Shown: positions 9,471 to 18,674, counted from the stretch's first letter. The stretch: DNA of 44,847 bases from Acidilobaceae archaeon (GCA_026985435.1 JALSQL010000049.1:1-44847); one strand, 5' to 3'. Translations and numbers: made by a program. Notes: generated by a model from the letters alone, not told the origin.

Positions 9471-9998
9471 CTAGGGGGGCTGCTCTAGCTTCGTTATGCC
9501 CCCCTTGTAGACCTGCTCCTCCTTCACTATGAAGTCCTTCCGTAGCGGGTGCTTCTCGGCGAGCGGGGGTATGAGGAGTATCGGCCTCAGGTCTGGGTGG
9601 CCCTCGAATACGACCCCGAAGAACTCGAACACCTCCCTCTCCTGGAACTCCGCGCTGACCCAGATCCTAGACAGGCTCGGCATGCGCGGGTTGTCCCGGG
9701 GGAGGCTGACTGTGATGCCCACGATGCCCCGGGCGAGCTCCGGGTCGGAGTAGCTGGAGACGTGGTATGTAACCTCTATCACCCCCTCCTTTGGCCGGTC
9801 CACGGCCGTCACGCTCTTGACGTGGTCAAACCCGGCGCTCTTGAGGGCCTCAGCCGCCTCTACGACCCTCTCAGCGGGCACCCTGAACGCCACGAAGCCC
9901 TTACCCTCCTCGACCCCCGTGTAGACGCCGCGGAGGGCCTCCTCCGCCCTAGACCTTACGGCGTCGAGGCTCAACTCTACCCCCTCCACCAGGAGCAT
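9471..9998 (-). CDS. nuoC: Complex I-type subunit C (30-kDa-like)
   Basis: Soluble structural subunit of the connecting module, about 175 residues. The family core is visible: the VTAVDRPKEGVIEVTYHVSS region, LPRDNPRMPSLSRIWVSAEFQEREVFEFFGVVFEGHPDLRPILL, ending HPLRKDF. The start is taken at ATG 9996-9998 because GGAGGACCT stands directly before it; this overlaps the end of nuoB by 22 bases. A longer reading frame up to 10055 exists but its extra 19 residues (Gly/Arg rich) lie wholly inside nuoB and are not family-like. Confidence 0.9.
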   Translation of the reverse strand: MLLVEGVELSLDAVRSRAEEALRGVYTGVEEGKGFVAFRVPAERVVEAAEALKSAGFDHVKSVTAVDRPKEGVIEVTYHVSSYSDPELARGIVGITVSLPRDNPRMPSLSRIWVSAEFQEREVFEFFGVVFEGHPDLRPILLIPPLAEKHPLRKDFIVKEEQVYKGGITKLEQPP

Positions 9999-10600
9999 AG
10001 GTCCTCCTTCGGTATGGGGGCGGGCTTGTCCTCCCTCTCGCCCTCCTCTATCCACTTGCTGGCCACGCCCTTCTCCCTTATGAGCCTCTGGAGCTCCACG
10101 ATGGCCCTAGCCAGAGCCTCCGGCCTCGGAGGGCACCCGGGTATGAACACGTCCACCGGCACGACCTCCCACGGCCTGACGATATTGTAGCTATTATAGA
10201 ATATGCCCCCGTCCAGCGCGCACGCACCCATGGCTATGGCGAACTTGGGGTGCGGCATCTGCTCCCACACGAGCCTCAGGGCGCAGCCCATCTTCTTCGT
10301 CACGGTCCCCTCGATCACGATCAGGTTGGTCTGCCTGGGCGACAGCCAGGGCAGCGCCCCGTACCTCTCAGCGTCGAAGCGCGGGCTCCAGGTCGCGGCG
10401 AACTCGCAGCCACAGCAGCTCGTGGTGAAGTGCACCGGCCAGAGGCTGAAGGCTGTGCCCCAGTCGACGAGCTTCCCAAGCTTCATCTTCCCGAGAAGCA
10501 GCTCGCGGGCCCTCCTCGCCGCGGCGTCCAGGTTCCCAACGTACAGCCGGCCCTCCTCGGGGGGGCCGGCCCTAGCCTCCCTACTCCTAAGCGTCGACAC
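9977..10600 (-). CDS. nuoB: Complex I-type subunit B, [4Fe-4S] N2 cluster
   Basis: About 207 residues. The terminal iron-sulfur cluster ligands are all present: adjacent cysteines in TTSCCGCEF, MGACALDGG, and IPGCPPRPEAL. Start choice is uncertain: an in-frame GTG at 10600 follows GGGTGGTG at suitable distance, while a GTG at 10621 would add WCGWCG; I prefer 10600. The gene follows nuoA by a short gap and its tail carries the ribosome-binding site of nuoC. Accepts electrons from NuoI and reduces quinone with NuoD. Confidence 0.92.
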   Translation of the reverse strand: MSTLRSREARAGPPEEGRLYVGNLDAAARRARELLLGKMKLGKLVDWGTAFSLWPVHFTTSCCGCEFAATWSPRFDAERYGALPWLSPRQTNLIVIEGTVTKKMGCALRLVWEQMPHPKFAIAMGACALDGGIFYNSYNIVRPWEVVPVDVFIPGCPPRPEALARAIVELQRLIREKGVASKWIEEGEREDKPAPIPKEDLCSWWRG

Positions 10601-10631
10601 GCCGCACCACCCACACCACACGCCCGGAGGC

Positions 10632-11042
10632 TCACGCCTCCAGCATCCAAGCCTCGGCCCTCCTGGCCTCTCTTAGAGCGTATGCCAGCAGGGGAGTATA
10701 CGCCGCTACAAGTATCCCGAACGCTATAATCACCCTGTCGTAGACGCTCTGCGGCGCCACGGTGAGCAGCGCCATGAGGACGGCGGCGGGCTCCACTGCC
10801 AGGAATAGTATAAGGTAGCCCAGGTACTGCATGGAGAGCTTCCTCCTGGCCTCGGGCCTCGTGGGGGGGTTGCCAGCGTTGAAGAAGTCGTAGCGGGTCC
10901 TCTCCCTCTCCACCACGTCCCTCCTAGGCAGGAGTATTAGCCTTATCAGGGCCACGACCGCAGCCAGGAGCGCCACTAGTATCAGCGGTATCACTATGAA
11001 GGCCGCGGCGGCCTCTGCCGCGGGCTCGCTGGGGGGCAGCAT
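10632..11042 (-). CDS. nuoA: Complex I-type subunit A (small membrane subunit)
   Basis: 136 residues with three membrane helices and the conserved loop between helices 1 and 2 (RYDFFNAGNPPTRPEARRKLSMQYLGYLILFLAVE), including the acidic residue entering helix 2. First gene of the leftward operon; GAGGTAA precedes the ATG, and a TATA box lies about 40 bases upstream. The loop runs over the NuoH quinone entry in known complexes. Confidence 0.9.
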   Translation of the reverse strand: MLPPSEPAAEAAAAFIVIPLILVALLAAVVALIRLILLPRRDVVERERTRYDFFNAGNPPTRPEARRKLSMQYLGYLILFLAVEPAAVLMALLTVAPQSVYDRVIIAFGILVAAYTPLLAYALREARRAEAWMLEA

Positions 11043-11077
11043 TTACCTCGCCTAGTAGATGAGGCCGACGACTCGGG

Positions 11078-11088
11078 TATATTAAAAG
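11078..11088 (-). promoter_or_regulatory. nuoA: TATA box of the nuo operon
   Basis: Minus strand reads CTTTTAATATA, 36-46 bases before the nuoA ATG, giving an expected start near 11057 and a short leader. No other AT-rich element lies between the EF-2 stop and nuoA, and none is evident between the tightly packed nuo genes, so it probably drives all eleven. Confidence 0.65.
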
Positions 11089-11107
11089 GGGGTGTATGAC
11101 GCGTTAG

Positions 11108-11124
11108 GGCCCCTCGGAGGGGCC
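11108..11124. terminator. Perfect GC-rich hairpin between EF-2 and nuo operon
   Basis: GGCCCCTC and GAGGGGCC flank a single G: an 8-base perfect inverted repeat starting 12 bases past the EF-2 stop codon (11136). It could mark the 3' end of the EF-2 transcript or act as a regulatory site upstream of the nuo TATA box. No T-run follows on the minus strand, so a terminator role is only a guess. Confidence 0.35.
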
Positions 11125-11135
11125 GCTTAAATCGG

Positions 11136-13349
11136 CTAGGGGCCTATGAGGTCCTCGACCCTCGGCGGGTGCGGCGGCAGGCCCTTCCTCTGCCTTATCT
11201 TCCTTATGAGGTCCTCCAGCATAGAGTCCGGAACGGGCGCCCAGCGGCTGAACTCTGTGCCCCAGAAGGCCCTGCCCGCGGTGGCGCTCCTCAGCTCGCC
11301 CGCCAGGTCGAAGCTCTCCGCGACGGGAACCTCCGCTATCACCCTCGCAGCCGCGCCGGCGCTCTGAACCTCGAGTATGCGGCCGCGCTTCCTGGCCAGC
11401 ACGGCGGCTATAGCGCTCACGTACTCCATAGGCGTCCTAATGTCGAGCTTCTGTATGGGCTCGAGCAGCGTGGGCCTAGCCGTGAGCATGCCAGCCCATA
11501 TGGCGTTCCTGACGGCGGGGTAGATCTGCCCGGGGCCCCTGTGGACCGGGTCCTCGTGTATCACCGCGTCGTGGAGCACCACCTTTATACCCCTGACCGG
11601 CTCCGCCGCGAGTGGCCCCTCCTTGGTGGCTATCCTGAACGCTGCCAGTATCGTGTCCTTGACCTCCCTCAGGTACTGGACGCCGCTCGTCTTATCGACG
11701 AACACGTTCAGGTTCTCGTCTATACTCCATATCCTCCTGGCCTCATCGTAGTCCCAGCCCGCCTTGTCGGCCAGGGTCCTGGCCCTCTCCCTCGGGTCCT
11801 GGCCCTCGAAGACCTCGCCCTTCTGTATCAGGGTTATCGTCTCCTCGTTGAGAGGCTCAACGCTGATGTAGAACTTGTTGTGCTTGTTGGGGCTCTTACC
11901 CTCGAACACCTGGCTCTTACTCCTGACAGTCTCGCGGTACACCACTATCGGCGGGCTAGCCTTGACCTCTATGCCGAACTTCTCCTTCAGCAGCGTGAGG
12001 GCTATCTCGAGGTGGAGCGGGCCCATGCCAGAGAGTAGGTACTCCCCGGTCTCCTCGTTAATCTTAACCACGAGGTTGGGGTCCTCTATCGTCAGCTTCC
12101 TCAGTGCCTCGATCATCTTGGGGAGGTCCTGGATCGACTTGGGCTCCACCGCTATCGTGACAACGGGCTCGCTCACGTAGCGGAGCTGCTCGAAGGGCGC
12201 CGCCTGATCCTTGAATGCGAGGTCGACTAGCGTCTCGCCAGCCCTCACGTCCTCCAGCCCCATGACGGCCCCCATGTTGCCGGCCGGTATGGCCTTCGTC
12301 ACCTCACGGAAGGGGCCCATGTAGAGGCTTACCTGGAGTATCCTCCCCTTCTTGTCGGCCGTAACCAGGTAGACTTCCGTGCCGGGCTTGAGTGTTCCGC
12401 TGAAGACCCTGCCAGTGGCGACCAGGCCCGCCTTCTCCACCCTGACGTCGTTGATGTAGAACACGAGGGGCCCGTTGGGGTCGGCGTTCAGCATGGCTCT
12501 TCCGATGTCGGTGTCCAGCTTGCCCTTCCATATCTTGGGTATCCTGTACCTCTGCGCCTCCCTCGGGTTGGGCACGAACTTTACGACCATGTCTAGTAGG
12601 GTCTCGTGGAGCGGCATCAGGTCGGCGAGCTTGGCCACGTCCTCCTTCTTGCCCGACTGGTACGCCTGTATTATCTCCTTGAACGTTATCCCCTTCTTCT
12701 GCACCATAGGTATGCTGATGCCCCACTTGTCCTTGGCGCTACCGAAGGCCACAGTGCCCTCGGCGGGGTTGAGCTTCCACTTCTTCCGGAACTCCGGCTC
12801 GGCATACATGTCTATCAGGGCGTTCACCTCCCTTATAATCTCCACGAACCTCTCCTGTATCTGCTGGGGGCCTAGCTTCAACTCCTTGATCAGCCTGTCA
12901 ACCTTGTTGATGAAGAGCAGCGGCCTAACCCTCTCCTCGAGGGCCTGCCGTATCACCGTCTCGGTCTGCGTCATGACGCCCTCCACGGCGTCCACAACTA
13001 CTATCGCGCCGTCGAGCACCCTCAGGCTCCTCGTGACCTTGCCGGAGAAGTCGACGTGGCCTGGCGTGTCGATTAGGTTGATCACGTAAGGCTTCCCCTC
13101 GTACTCGTGGTAGAGGCTTATGTTAGCCGACTTCACCGTTATACCCCTCTGCTTCTCGACGCTAAGGTAGTCGAGCACCAGCGCCTCGCCTGCTATCCTC
13201 TTCGAGATTATGCCAGCGGCCGCGAGTAGGGAGTCGCTCGTCGTCGTCTTGCCGTGGTCGACGTGGGCTATGATGCCTATGTTCCTGACCTGCTCTATGT
13301 TACTCATAATCTTCTCTATTTCAGACACTACCTTTACTCTTGCACCCAT
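11136..13349 (-). CDS. fusA: Translation elongation factor 2 (aEF-2)
   Basis: 737-residue GTPase that moves tRNAs and mRNA through the ribosome after peptide transfer. G1 AHVDHGKTT (residues 28-36), switch II DTPGH (94-98), G4 NKVD (148-151); domains II-V follow at normal length. The diphthamide loop reads [14 protein letters not shown] with the histidine to be modified at residue 603. ATG 13349 was chosen; the next ATG (residue 15, MSNIEQ) is possible, but archaeal homologues carry a similar N-terminal helix. Its own TATA box lies about 38 bases upstream; transcription stands apart from the nuo operon. Confidence 0.97.
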   Translation of the reverse strand: MGARVKVVSEIEKIMSNIEQVRNIGIIAHVDHGKTTTSDSLLAAAGIISKRIAGEALVLDYLSVEKQRGITVKSANISLYHEYEGKPYVINLIDTPGHVDFSGKVTRSLRVLDGAIVVVDAVEGVMTQTETVIRQALEERVRPLLFINKVDRLIKELKLGPQQIQERFVEIIREVNALIDMYAEPEFRKKWKLNPAEGTVAFGSAKDKWGISIPMVQKKGITFKEIIQAYQSGKKEDVAKLADLMPLHETLLDMVVKFVPNPREAQRYRIPKIWKGKLDTDIGRAMLNADPNGPLVFYINDVRVEKAGLVATGRVFSGTLKPGTEVYLVTADKKGRILQVSLYMGPFREVTKAIPAGNMGAVMGLEDVRAGETLVDLAFKDQAAPFEQLRYVSEPVVTIAVEPKSIQDLPKMIEALRKLTIEDPNLVVKINEETGEYLLSGMGPLHLEIALTLLKEKFGIEVKASPPIVVYRETVRSKSQVFEGKSPNKHNKFYISVEPLNEETITLIQKGEVFEGQDPRERARTLADKAGWDYDEARRIWSIDENLNVFVDKTSGVQYLREVKDTILAAFRIATKEGPLAAEPVRGIKVVLHDAVIHEDPVHRGPGQIYPAVRNAIWAGMLTARPTLLEPIQKLDIRTPMEYVSAIAAVLARKRGRILEVQSAGAAARVIAEVPVAESFDLAGELRSATAGRAFWGTEFSRWAPVPDSMLEDLIRKIRQRKGLPPHPPRVEDLIGP

Positions 13350-13382
13350 CCCATTTCTACCCGGAGGGCCGAGCGCTAGCTG

Positions 13383-13393
13383 GGTTTAAATAG
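13383..13393 (-). promoter_or_regulatory. fusA: TATA box of EF-2 gene
   Basis: Minus strand contains TATTTAAACC about 38 bases before the ATG of EF-2, at the typical archaeal distance for a short leader. It lies between the end of the XPF gene and EF-2. Confidence 0.65.
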
Positions 13394-13414
13394 ACGTGCC
13401 CGCCGCGTGTGGGC

Positions 13415-14110
13415 CTAGAGGAAGTCCTCGAGGGACCCCCTCCTCCGGCGCCGCCTCGAGAATGGCGTCGAGAGTATGGCCCTTATCCTCTCAGCCTTCT
13501 TCTCGCCCAGGCCCGGCACCTTGGATAGCTCCGCTAGCGGCGCGCGGCAGAACTCCTCCAGCGTGCCGAAGTACTCTAGGATGGCCCTGGCGGTCTTGGG
13601 GCCCACGCCCGGGAACGCCTGCACTATGTAGACCTGCCAGTCCTCGACCCCCTCCAGCCTGGGCTTGTGGTGAACCGCCACCGAGGCGCCGCCCCGCTCC
13701 TCCTGGTACCTCCTGGCTAGCTGGGCTATCAGGTAAGCCGTGGAGTGGGGCCCATCGCTCCAGAGGACCTGGGCCCCATAGTCTACGATAAGCGAGGTGA
13801 GGGCGGCTAGCGTCTGGTGCCCCCGGTCGCCCCACCGGGTAAGGTATCGCGGGCTCCCCTCCACGATGTAGTATACGTGGCCGTAGGCCTCAGCGAGCCT
13901 CCTCGCCTGGTCGAATAGCCTCCCATCCACGAGGCTCGAAGCGAAGTCCCTCACGGTCTTCCTCTCGACCACGGCGTCGTCCGAAACTAGGTAGTCGCCG
14001 AGTGGCAGCACCTTCCTGATGACCAGAACCCCCAGCTTCTCCAGCTCCGCGGGCACGCCACTCTGCTCCTCGCGCTTGTCCGCGTAGACCCTAACCCTCC
14101 CCTGCCCCAC
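13415..14110 (-). CDS. xpf: XPF/ERCC4-family structure-specific endonuclease
   Basis: 231 residues: nuclease domain with GDYLVSDDAVVERKTVRDF (G38-D39-Y40; E49-R50-K51...D55, the ERKxxxD metal site), then two helix-hairpin-helix motifs (about 165-182, PGVGPKTARAI, and 197-212, PGLGEKKAERI). No N-terminal helicase, so it is the short crenarchaeal form, which cuts 3' flaps and branched DNA and works with PCNA. The tail is six arginines followed by GSLEDFL, which may be a degenerate PCNA-interacting motif. GTG start; overlaps the end of the DHH gene by 20 bases, as the last gene of the superoperon. Confidence 0.92.
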   Translation of the reverse strand: MGQGRVRVYADKREEQSGVPAELEKLGVLVIRKVLPLGDYLVSDDAVVERKTVRDFASSLVDGRLFDQARRLAEAYGHVYYIVEGSPRYLTRWGDRGHQTLAALTSLIVDYGAQVLWSDGPHSTAYLIAQLARRYQEERGGASVAVHHKPRLEGVEDWQVYIVQAFPGVGPKTARAILEYFGTLEEFCRAPLAELSKVPGLGEKKAERIRAILSTPFSRRRRRRGSLEDFL

Positions 14111-15155
14111 CTCCAGCGCCCCTCCTCGCAGTGCATATTCTAGCTATTTTCCCGGGGAGGCTCCTGGCGAGGGCCTCCACGGCCTCGCCCGGGCTGACAT
14201 CACCGCTTATGTGGGCCATGCCGGCCGCGTCGTGGCCTCCCCCCTTGCCGCCAAGCTTTGAGGCTATGTACTCCGCCACCTCGCTCGCCCTGATGCCGGA
14301 GTCGACGGCCCTCCTCGAGAGCCTGACAGACGCCCTCAACTCCCCCCCGCCGCCGACCACGACTGCGACGTCGGCCCCCAGATCCAGCAGCGCCCTGGCG
14401 GCGCTCGACTCGAATGCGCTGACGTGCGTGACAGCCACGATCAGCTCGCCGCAAACCCTGGAGAATACGAGCCTCTGCGCGGCCTTGAGCCTGGCCACCC
14501 TCTCGGAGTACTCCATTCCCCTGCCCCTCTCCCTGGGTGGCGTGAGCGCTTCTAGCGCTGCATCGTAGTCTCCCCCCCACTCGACGAGTAGGGCGGCGGC
14601 CAGGAAGGAGCACCTGTCGGCGATCTGGAACCTCTTCGAGTCGTAGATTATCCCGCCAAGCGCGACGGTCGCCTCACCGCCCGGCAGCCTGAAGCCCAGG
14701 CTGTGCGCAGCGTGGACCACGTGCTGGGTGGCCGAGACCGCCTTGGCCACGAGCGCCTCCCTAGCCAGCTCCGCCAGATCCCCCGGCGCGTGGTGGTCTA
14801 TCAGGTAGAGGGGCTTAGACCTAGCCAGCGGGGCCAGGCCGCCCAGCTGGGTCGTGTTGGAAGCGTCCACCACTAGGATCGACTCCGCCCCCTCGGGGTC
14901 GCCGCACTCGCCTACCTCTACGCCTGCACGCGAGAGGAGCCTCTTGGAGGCCCTGCTGGCGCCCTCTGGCAGCGCTATGCAGGCCCGGGCACCCATTGCC
15001 TCGAGGAGGCTCTTAGCCGCTATGGATGCCGCTATCGCGTCGGGGTCGGCGTTCCTGTGGGTTACAACAGCCACCCGGCCATGCGCGGCGGCCGCCTCCA
15101 GCACCCTGGCCGCCTCTTTGCCCCAGCACGGGTCCCCCCTATCCTCTGGAGGCAC
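14091..15155 (-). CDS. DHH-family phosphoesterase (RecJ/NrnA-like), active-site intact
   Basis: 354 residues. DHH domain: THRNADPDA (H33, D37, D39), VVDAS (D97), IDHH (D120, H121, H122); DHHA1 domain ends with GGKGGGHDAAGMA (H308). All metal ligands are present, so a manganese-dependent exonuclease or nano-RNase/phosphodiesterase is expected. Lies between DUF3194 and XPF, the usual place for this gene in crenarchaeal exosome superoperons. The exact substrate cannot be told from sequence. Contrast with the degenerate relative at 29650-30906. Confidence 0.85.
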   Translation of the reverse strand: MPPEDRGDPCWGKEAARVLEAAAAHGRVAVVTHRNADPDAIAASIAAKSLLEAMGARACIALPEGASRASKRLLSRAGVEVGECGDPEGAESILVVDASNTTQLGGLAPLARSKPLYLIDHHAPGDLAELAREALVAKAVSATQHVVHAAHSLGFRLPGGEATVALGGIIYDSKRFQIADRCSFLAAALLVEWGGDYDAALEALTPPRERGRGMEYSERVARLKAAQRLVFSRVCGELIVAVTHVSAFESSAARALLDLGADVAVVVGGGGELRASVRLSRRAVDSGIRASEVAEYIASKLGGKGGGHDAAGMAHISGDVSPGEAVEALARSLPGKIARICTARRGAGGGAGEG

Positions 15156-15420
15156 CCCTCCTGTACACCTCCTCGAAGGCCCTCCTAGCCCTCTCCACCG
15201 CCTCGTCTACCAGAGCGTCCGCCACGTGCCTGGGCAGGCTCTTGGAGGCCCTGACGCTCACATCCACCACCAGGCGAACCCCGTCCTCGCCCTCCTCAAC
15301 CTTCAGCGTAACGTCGAAGTCCCCGAGGCGCCTGCCAAGGGAGGCCTCGAGGTAGCCTCGGGCAGCCCTCTCGGCCGCCTCGAGAGCCTCGGCTAGCCTC
15401 TCGGCACGGCCACCCTCCAA
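15139..15420 (-). CDS. DUF3194 family small protein
   Basis: 93 residues, predicted alpha/beta, no membrane segment and no obvious catalytic motif. The pattern DFDVTLKVEEGEDGVRLVVDVSVRA, then SLPRHVADALVDEAVERARRAFEEV, fits the archaeal DUF3194 proteins that regularly sit beside prefoldin beta. Overlaps the start of the DHH gene by 17 bases. Role unknown; neighbours hint at protein folding or RNA metabolism. Confidence 0.75.
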   Translation of the reverse strand: MEGGRAERLAEALEAAERAARGYLEASLGRRLGDFDVTLKVEEGEDGVRLVVDVSVRASKSLPRHVADALVDEAVERARRAFEEVYRRGASRG

Positions 15421-15487
15421 GACGGGGCACCCCGCGGGGCCTTCGGAGGCTCGCGGAGCCCGCTAGCCGGCCCGGGGGAGGATGGGC

Positions 15488-15862
15488 CTACGCCGCCGGG
15501 CCGGGCTTGCCTCCCCCGAGTAGCTTCTGGAGCTCCGCTGTCAGCCTCTCCACGTCCTTGCGGAGGCTCTCCTCCTGGGACTTCAGGGCCTTTAGGCGTA
15601 TCTCCACGTCCTCCTTCCTGTCGGTCAGCTCCTTGACCACCTCGTCCCGGGGCTTCTCCACCATGACGTTCCCGACCATCTTGAAGACCCGGGCCTCGCT
15701 CGGGAGCTTCTGGACCTCCTCCAGCACACCCTCTATCTCGGCTAGCAGGGCCTCCAGGCTCGCCCTCTCCTGGGCTATAGCCGCCAGCGTCTCCCTAAGC
15801 TTCACGAGCTTGGCGTACTTGGCCTCAACCTCGGGGGGCACCTTCTCCACCATACCAGCCAC
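15488..15862 (-). CDS. pfdB: Prefoldin subunit beta
   Basis: 124 residues. Two long coiled-coil helices (about 8-45 and 80-115) flank a beta-hairpin with VFKMVGNVMVEKPRDEV, the central signature of beta-class prefoldin. Forms an alpha2-beta4 hexameric chaperone that hands unfolded chains to the thermosome. Position next to a Pcc1 paralogue and DUF3194 is conserved in archaea. Confidence 0.92.
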   Translation of the reverse strand: MAGMVEKVPPEVEAKYAKLVKLRETLAAIAQERASLEALLAEIEGVLEEVQKLPSEARVFKMVGNVMVEKPRDEVVKELTDRKEDVEIRLKALKSQEESLRKDVERLTAELQKLLGGGKPGPAA

Positions 15863-15900
15863 CCCACCCCCAGCCCCCGGGCCGCCTGGGGGGTTATAGC

Positions 15901-16161
15901 CTAGGCGCCAGCCGCCAGCTCGCCAGCGGCCTCGAGGGCAGACCAGGCCGCGTGTAGCAGGTACAGGTACGAGTTGACCAGCGCCCTCAGGCCGCTCAGG
16001 GACTCAGAGCCGACTACAATCATGATGCACTCCCCCTCGCGGGACACCTCCACGCTACCCTTGCTGGGCGCCGCTGGCTGCATCGCCTCGGCCTCGAGCG
16101 ACTCGGCAACCGCCCCCACCAGCCGCCGGGGCCCGCACACCCTGAGGGTAGCCTTATGCAT
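15901..16161 (-). CDS. Pcc1-family protein (candidate KEOPS paralogue, Pcc2-like)
   Basis: 86 residues from ATG 16159-16161 (ATGCATAAG). Fold-level pattern of the CTAG/Pcc1 family: a beta strand at the start (KATLRVCG), helix VAESLEAEA, strands SVEVSREGECIMIVVGS, and a long final helix LRALVNSYLYLLHAAWSALE. It lacks the RLRNTIDD motif found in the second copy at 29391. The start overlaps the Brix gene by 8 bases; a longer reading frame to 16257 is only the overlap with Brix. Known genomic place for an archaeal Pcc1 next to prefoldin beta. Confidence 0.72.
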   Translation of the reverse strand: MHKATLRVCGPRRLVGAVAESLEAEAMQPAAPSKGSVEVSREGECIMIVVGSESLSGLRALVNSYLYLLHAAWSALEAAGELAAGA

Positions 16162-16729
16162 CGCTCCCACCCTTGACCATCCTCTGCGGCCTGGCCAGGC
16201 GCAGCCTGGGCCCCACGCTCTCCCCCTCCCAATCCCTGAACTCGACCAGCACCTCATCGCCGGAGGCCGTGAGCGACGCCACTACTGCCCCCTCGCCCGG
16301 CCTCATGCCCGGCATCAGTAGTCTAGCCCCGAACGCTATTACCATGGCGTCTGCCACGTCCTCCGAGCCCTCGCCAGCCTCAACAAGCAGGGAGTCAGCC
16401 CCCCGGCCGGGTCTGGCGCCCCTCTCCCGGGACAGGCTCGCGCCCCGTACTATGAACGTCACGATGTTCTCCAGCCGCGGCTCTAGAGGCGGCCTGGTGG
16501 GCTTGTAGGCGCGGATTATGCTGGGGTTCCCCCTCCTCTCGCCCACCACTAGGACCCTCACCGCCCCCCGCGCCCTAGCGATGGCCGCTAGCTCGGCCAT
16601 CGTGAGGTGGCCCCTGGTGAGCCGCCTCGCCCGGGGTAGCACGAGCTCGAGGTCTTTGACCAGCGACCTGGTCCTAGGCGATGGGGCCCTGCTAGTTGTT
16701 ATCAGGATTAGGGGGCGCGGGGCCCTCAT
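16154..16729 (-). CDS. Brix-domain rRNA processing protein (Imp4-like)
   Basis: 191 residues. N-terminal ILITTSRAPSPRTRSLVKDLELVLPRA is the sigma70-like Brix signature, followed by ELAAIARARGAVRVLVVGERRGNPSIIRAYK. Expected to bind pre-rRNA during ribosome assembly. GGGAGGT precedes the ATG by 7 bases. In many archaea the small RNA polymerase subunit Rpo12 is encoded between eL43 and this gene; only 63 bases separate them here and no such gene fits. Confidence 0.85.
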   Translation of the reverse strand: MRAPRPLILITTSRAPSPRTRSLVKDLELVLPRARRLTRGHLTMAELAAIARARGAVRVLVVGERRGNPSIIRAYKPTRPPLEPRLENIVTFIVRGASLSRERGARPGRGADSLLVEAGEGSEDVADAMVIAFGARLLMPGMRPGEGAVVASLTASGDEVLVEFRDWEGESVGPRLRLARPQRMVKGGSDA

Positions 16730-16792
16730 CGGCTATACCTCCCAGAGTGGGGCGTCGGGTGGCGGCGGGGCGGCGCCCCCCGGGCGGGGCCG

Positions 16793-17086
16793 CTACCTCC
16801 CGCGGGCCGGGTAGCTGTCGGGCTTCACGACCACGCCCCTGAAGTACTGTGCTAGGCCGCTCCTGGGGGTGTAGGCCGCCCCAGCCCAGACAGCGCCGCA
16901 CTTCCTGCAGGCCCATATTCCTACCGAGACCCTGTATACTGTCCCTATGCTGCCGCAGAAGGGGCAGATGTGCTTGGCGTACCTCTTCTCTAGGACCTCC
17001 TTCACCCTCTTCCTAACGCTAACTCCATAGCGCGGTCCGTACCTGCCTACTATGCCTACGACCTTGGTCCTGCCCATGCCTGCCAC
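16793..17086 (-). CDS. rpl37ae: Ribosomal protein eL43 (L37Ae)
   Basis: Up to 97 residues. GRYGPRYGVSVRKRVKEVLEKRYAKHICPFCG and the second CRKC half make the C4 zinc ribbon; both pairs are intact. A second start (third residue later, MGRTKVVG) is possible. Large-subunit protein; it follows Rrp42 by 8 bases in the exosome superoperon. Confidence 0.92.
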   Translation of the reverse strand: MAGMGRTKVVGIVGRYGPRYGVSVRKRVKEVLEKRYAKHICPFCGSIGTVYRVSVGIWACRKCGAVWAGAAYTPRSGLAQYFRGVVVKPDSYPARGR

Positions 17087-17094
17087 CCTCCGGC

Positions 17095-17949
17095 CTAGCT
17101 GCCGTCGGCCTTGCTGGAGGTGGCTGCCTCCTCTAGGGCTTTAAAGTATACTGGGGCGGCCTGCCTTGCTAGGGCTATCGCCCGGCGGGCCTCCTCCCTC
17201 GTGATGGCCCCCTCGCCGCTCTTCTGTAGGCCCACTATCCTGCCCCCATCGTCCAACGCGACCACGAGCCTCACGTCCGCCACGGACTCCTCCTCGAAGT
17301 CGGGGTCGACGGCTAGGTGCCTGCCTATCTTGGCCACGGTGACGGTGACTACCCTCCTCCTGATCGGCAGCGCCCCCAGGGGAGGCTTGCTCCTATCCAC
17401 CACCACCTCCCCGGTCTCTATCTCCTCATAGTACGGTATGCGAGCGTTGAGCAGCGCTGCCATCGCGGCCAGCATGGAGGCGTCGAAGAGGTTTCCACCG
17501 TGGTCTAGGATGTAGAGGTCAACCCAGACGACCCACACCTTCTCCCCGCTCCTGATGACGAGTTCGCCCAGGTCAACGGCCCCCACCTCCCTGAGGCTCC
17601 TGTCGACAACCCTGGCGAGCTCTATGGCGTTCTCGTCGGGCGGCCCCGGCTCGAAGAGGGGAGAGGCTAGAGGCACGAACTCGGCGTGAACAGTTAGCAC
17701 CCCCTGGTCGGGCGTGTCGCGGAAGGGCGCCCCAACGTCCATCTTCACGCCAGCCATAACCTGTGTGTTGCCAAGCTTCACGAGCGCCGAGCCCTCAGCC
17801 CTCTCGATCACGCCTAGCTCTACAGTCACACTCCTGGGCGTGGCTGGGTCCCGCTTCCCGTCTACCCGCAGGCCCTTAGCTATGAGCGCCTCGATCGCCT
17901 CCCTGCGCAGCTTGGCTATGACGGGTAGCCTGAAGGGTGTGACACTCAC
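17095..17949 (-). CDS. rrp42: Exosome subunit Rrp42 (RNase PH-like, non-catalytic)
   Basis: 284 residues, RNase PH fold. [43 protein letters not shown] is the typical Rrp42 N-terminal part. It forms the hexameric ring with Rrp41 and contributes RNA-binding arginines, while the phosphate-dependent active site is on Rrp41. Overlaps the end of Rrp41 by 4 bases, consistent with coupled translation. Confidence 0.94.
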   Translation of the reverse strand: MSVTPFRLPVIAKLRREAIEALIAKGLRVDGKRDPATPRSVTVELGVIERAEGSALVKLGNTQVMAGVKMDVGAPFRDTPDQGVLTVHAEFVPLASPLFEPGPPDENAIELARVVDRSLREVGAVDLGELVIRSGEKVWVVWVDLYILDHGGNLFDASMLAAMAALLNARIPYYEEIETGEVVVDRSKPPLGALPIRRRVVTVTVAKIGRHLAVDPDFEEESVADVRLVVALDDGGRIVGLQKSGEGAITREEARRAIALARQAAPVYFKALEEAATSSKADGS

Positions 17950-18674
17950 GCCCTACTCACCCCCTGGTACTTCCTCCTGAGAACCTCCTTCTCCTGCCTC
18001 ACGAGATCCTCTATGGCCCTCCACGCCATGTCGAGGGCCTGCTCGAACTCCTCCTCGCTCAACACGCCGTTGAGCTGCAGGAGCGTTATGAGGCCCAGGT
18101 CGGGCGCTCCGGCGACGGGTAGGTCTGCCTCGCCAGCGCTGTCCTCGACCTCGTCCACGTCCAGTACCAGCACGCCGTCCACCTTACCCACGGCCACACC
18201 CGCCACTAGGGCCCTCATGGGTATCCCGGCGTCTGCGAGGGCTAGCGACGCGGCTGTAACCCCCGCGGTCCTAGTGCCCCCGTCGGCTTGGAGTACCTCC
18301 ACGAACACGTCTATCGCCGTTCTCGGGTACAGCTCCGAGATGACGACAGGCTCCAGCGCCTCCCTGATGACTTTGGATAGCTCCACCTCCCTCCTACTGG
18401 GAGCCGGGCTCTTCCTGTCGCTCGTCGAGAACGGCGCCATGTGGTACCTGACCCGGAGTATCGCCCTGTCCGGTAGGAGCATGAACCTCTGGGGCGGCTC
18501 CCGGGGCCCGTAGACCGCGGCTAGTACCTTCGTCCGCCCGAACTCCACCATAGCCGAGCCATCGGCGTTCGAGAGCACTCCGACCTCCATCTTCACGGGG
18601 CGGTGCTCGTCGGGCCTTCTACCATCGTGGCGGAGGCCCTCCTCGCTTATGAGCCTCCCGTGGGCTGCCTTCAC
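17946..18674 (-). CDS. rrp41: Exosome subunit Rrp41 (catalytic 3'-5' phosphorolytic RNase)
   Basis: 242 residues. [38 protein letters not shown] marks the RNase PH domain; [20 protein letters not shown] holds the acidic catalytic residues found in active archaeal Rrp41. Degrades or tails RNA 3' ends. Overlaps Rrp4 by 4 bases and Rrp42 by 4 bases. Confidence 0.95.
   Translation of the reverse strand: MKAAHGRLISEEGLRHDGRRPDEHRPVKMEVGVLSNADGSAMVEFGRTKVLAAVYGPREPPQRFMLLPDRAILRVRYHMAPFSTSDRKSPAPSRREVELSKVIREALEPVVISELYPRTAIDVFVEVLQADGGTRTAGVTAASLALADAGIPMRALVAGVAVGKVDGVLVLDVDEVEDSAGEADLPVAGAPDLGLITLLQLNGVLSEEEFEQALDMAWRAIEDLVRQEKEVLRRKYQGVSRA

Noticed and set aside
13396-13791. 131-codon plus-strand frame over the XPF gene
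   Set aside because: Pro/Arg/Ser-rich shadow typical of the antisense strand of GC-rich genes.
15901-16257. Longer form of the Pcc1 paralogue (118 codons)
   Set aside because: The extra 32 residues lie in the Brix gene and are Trp/Gly/Arg rich; ATG 16161 fits the family.
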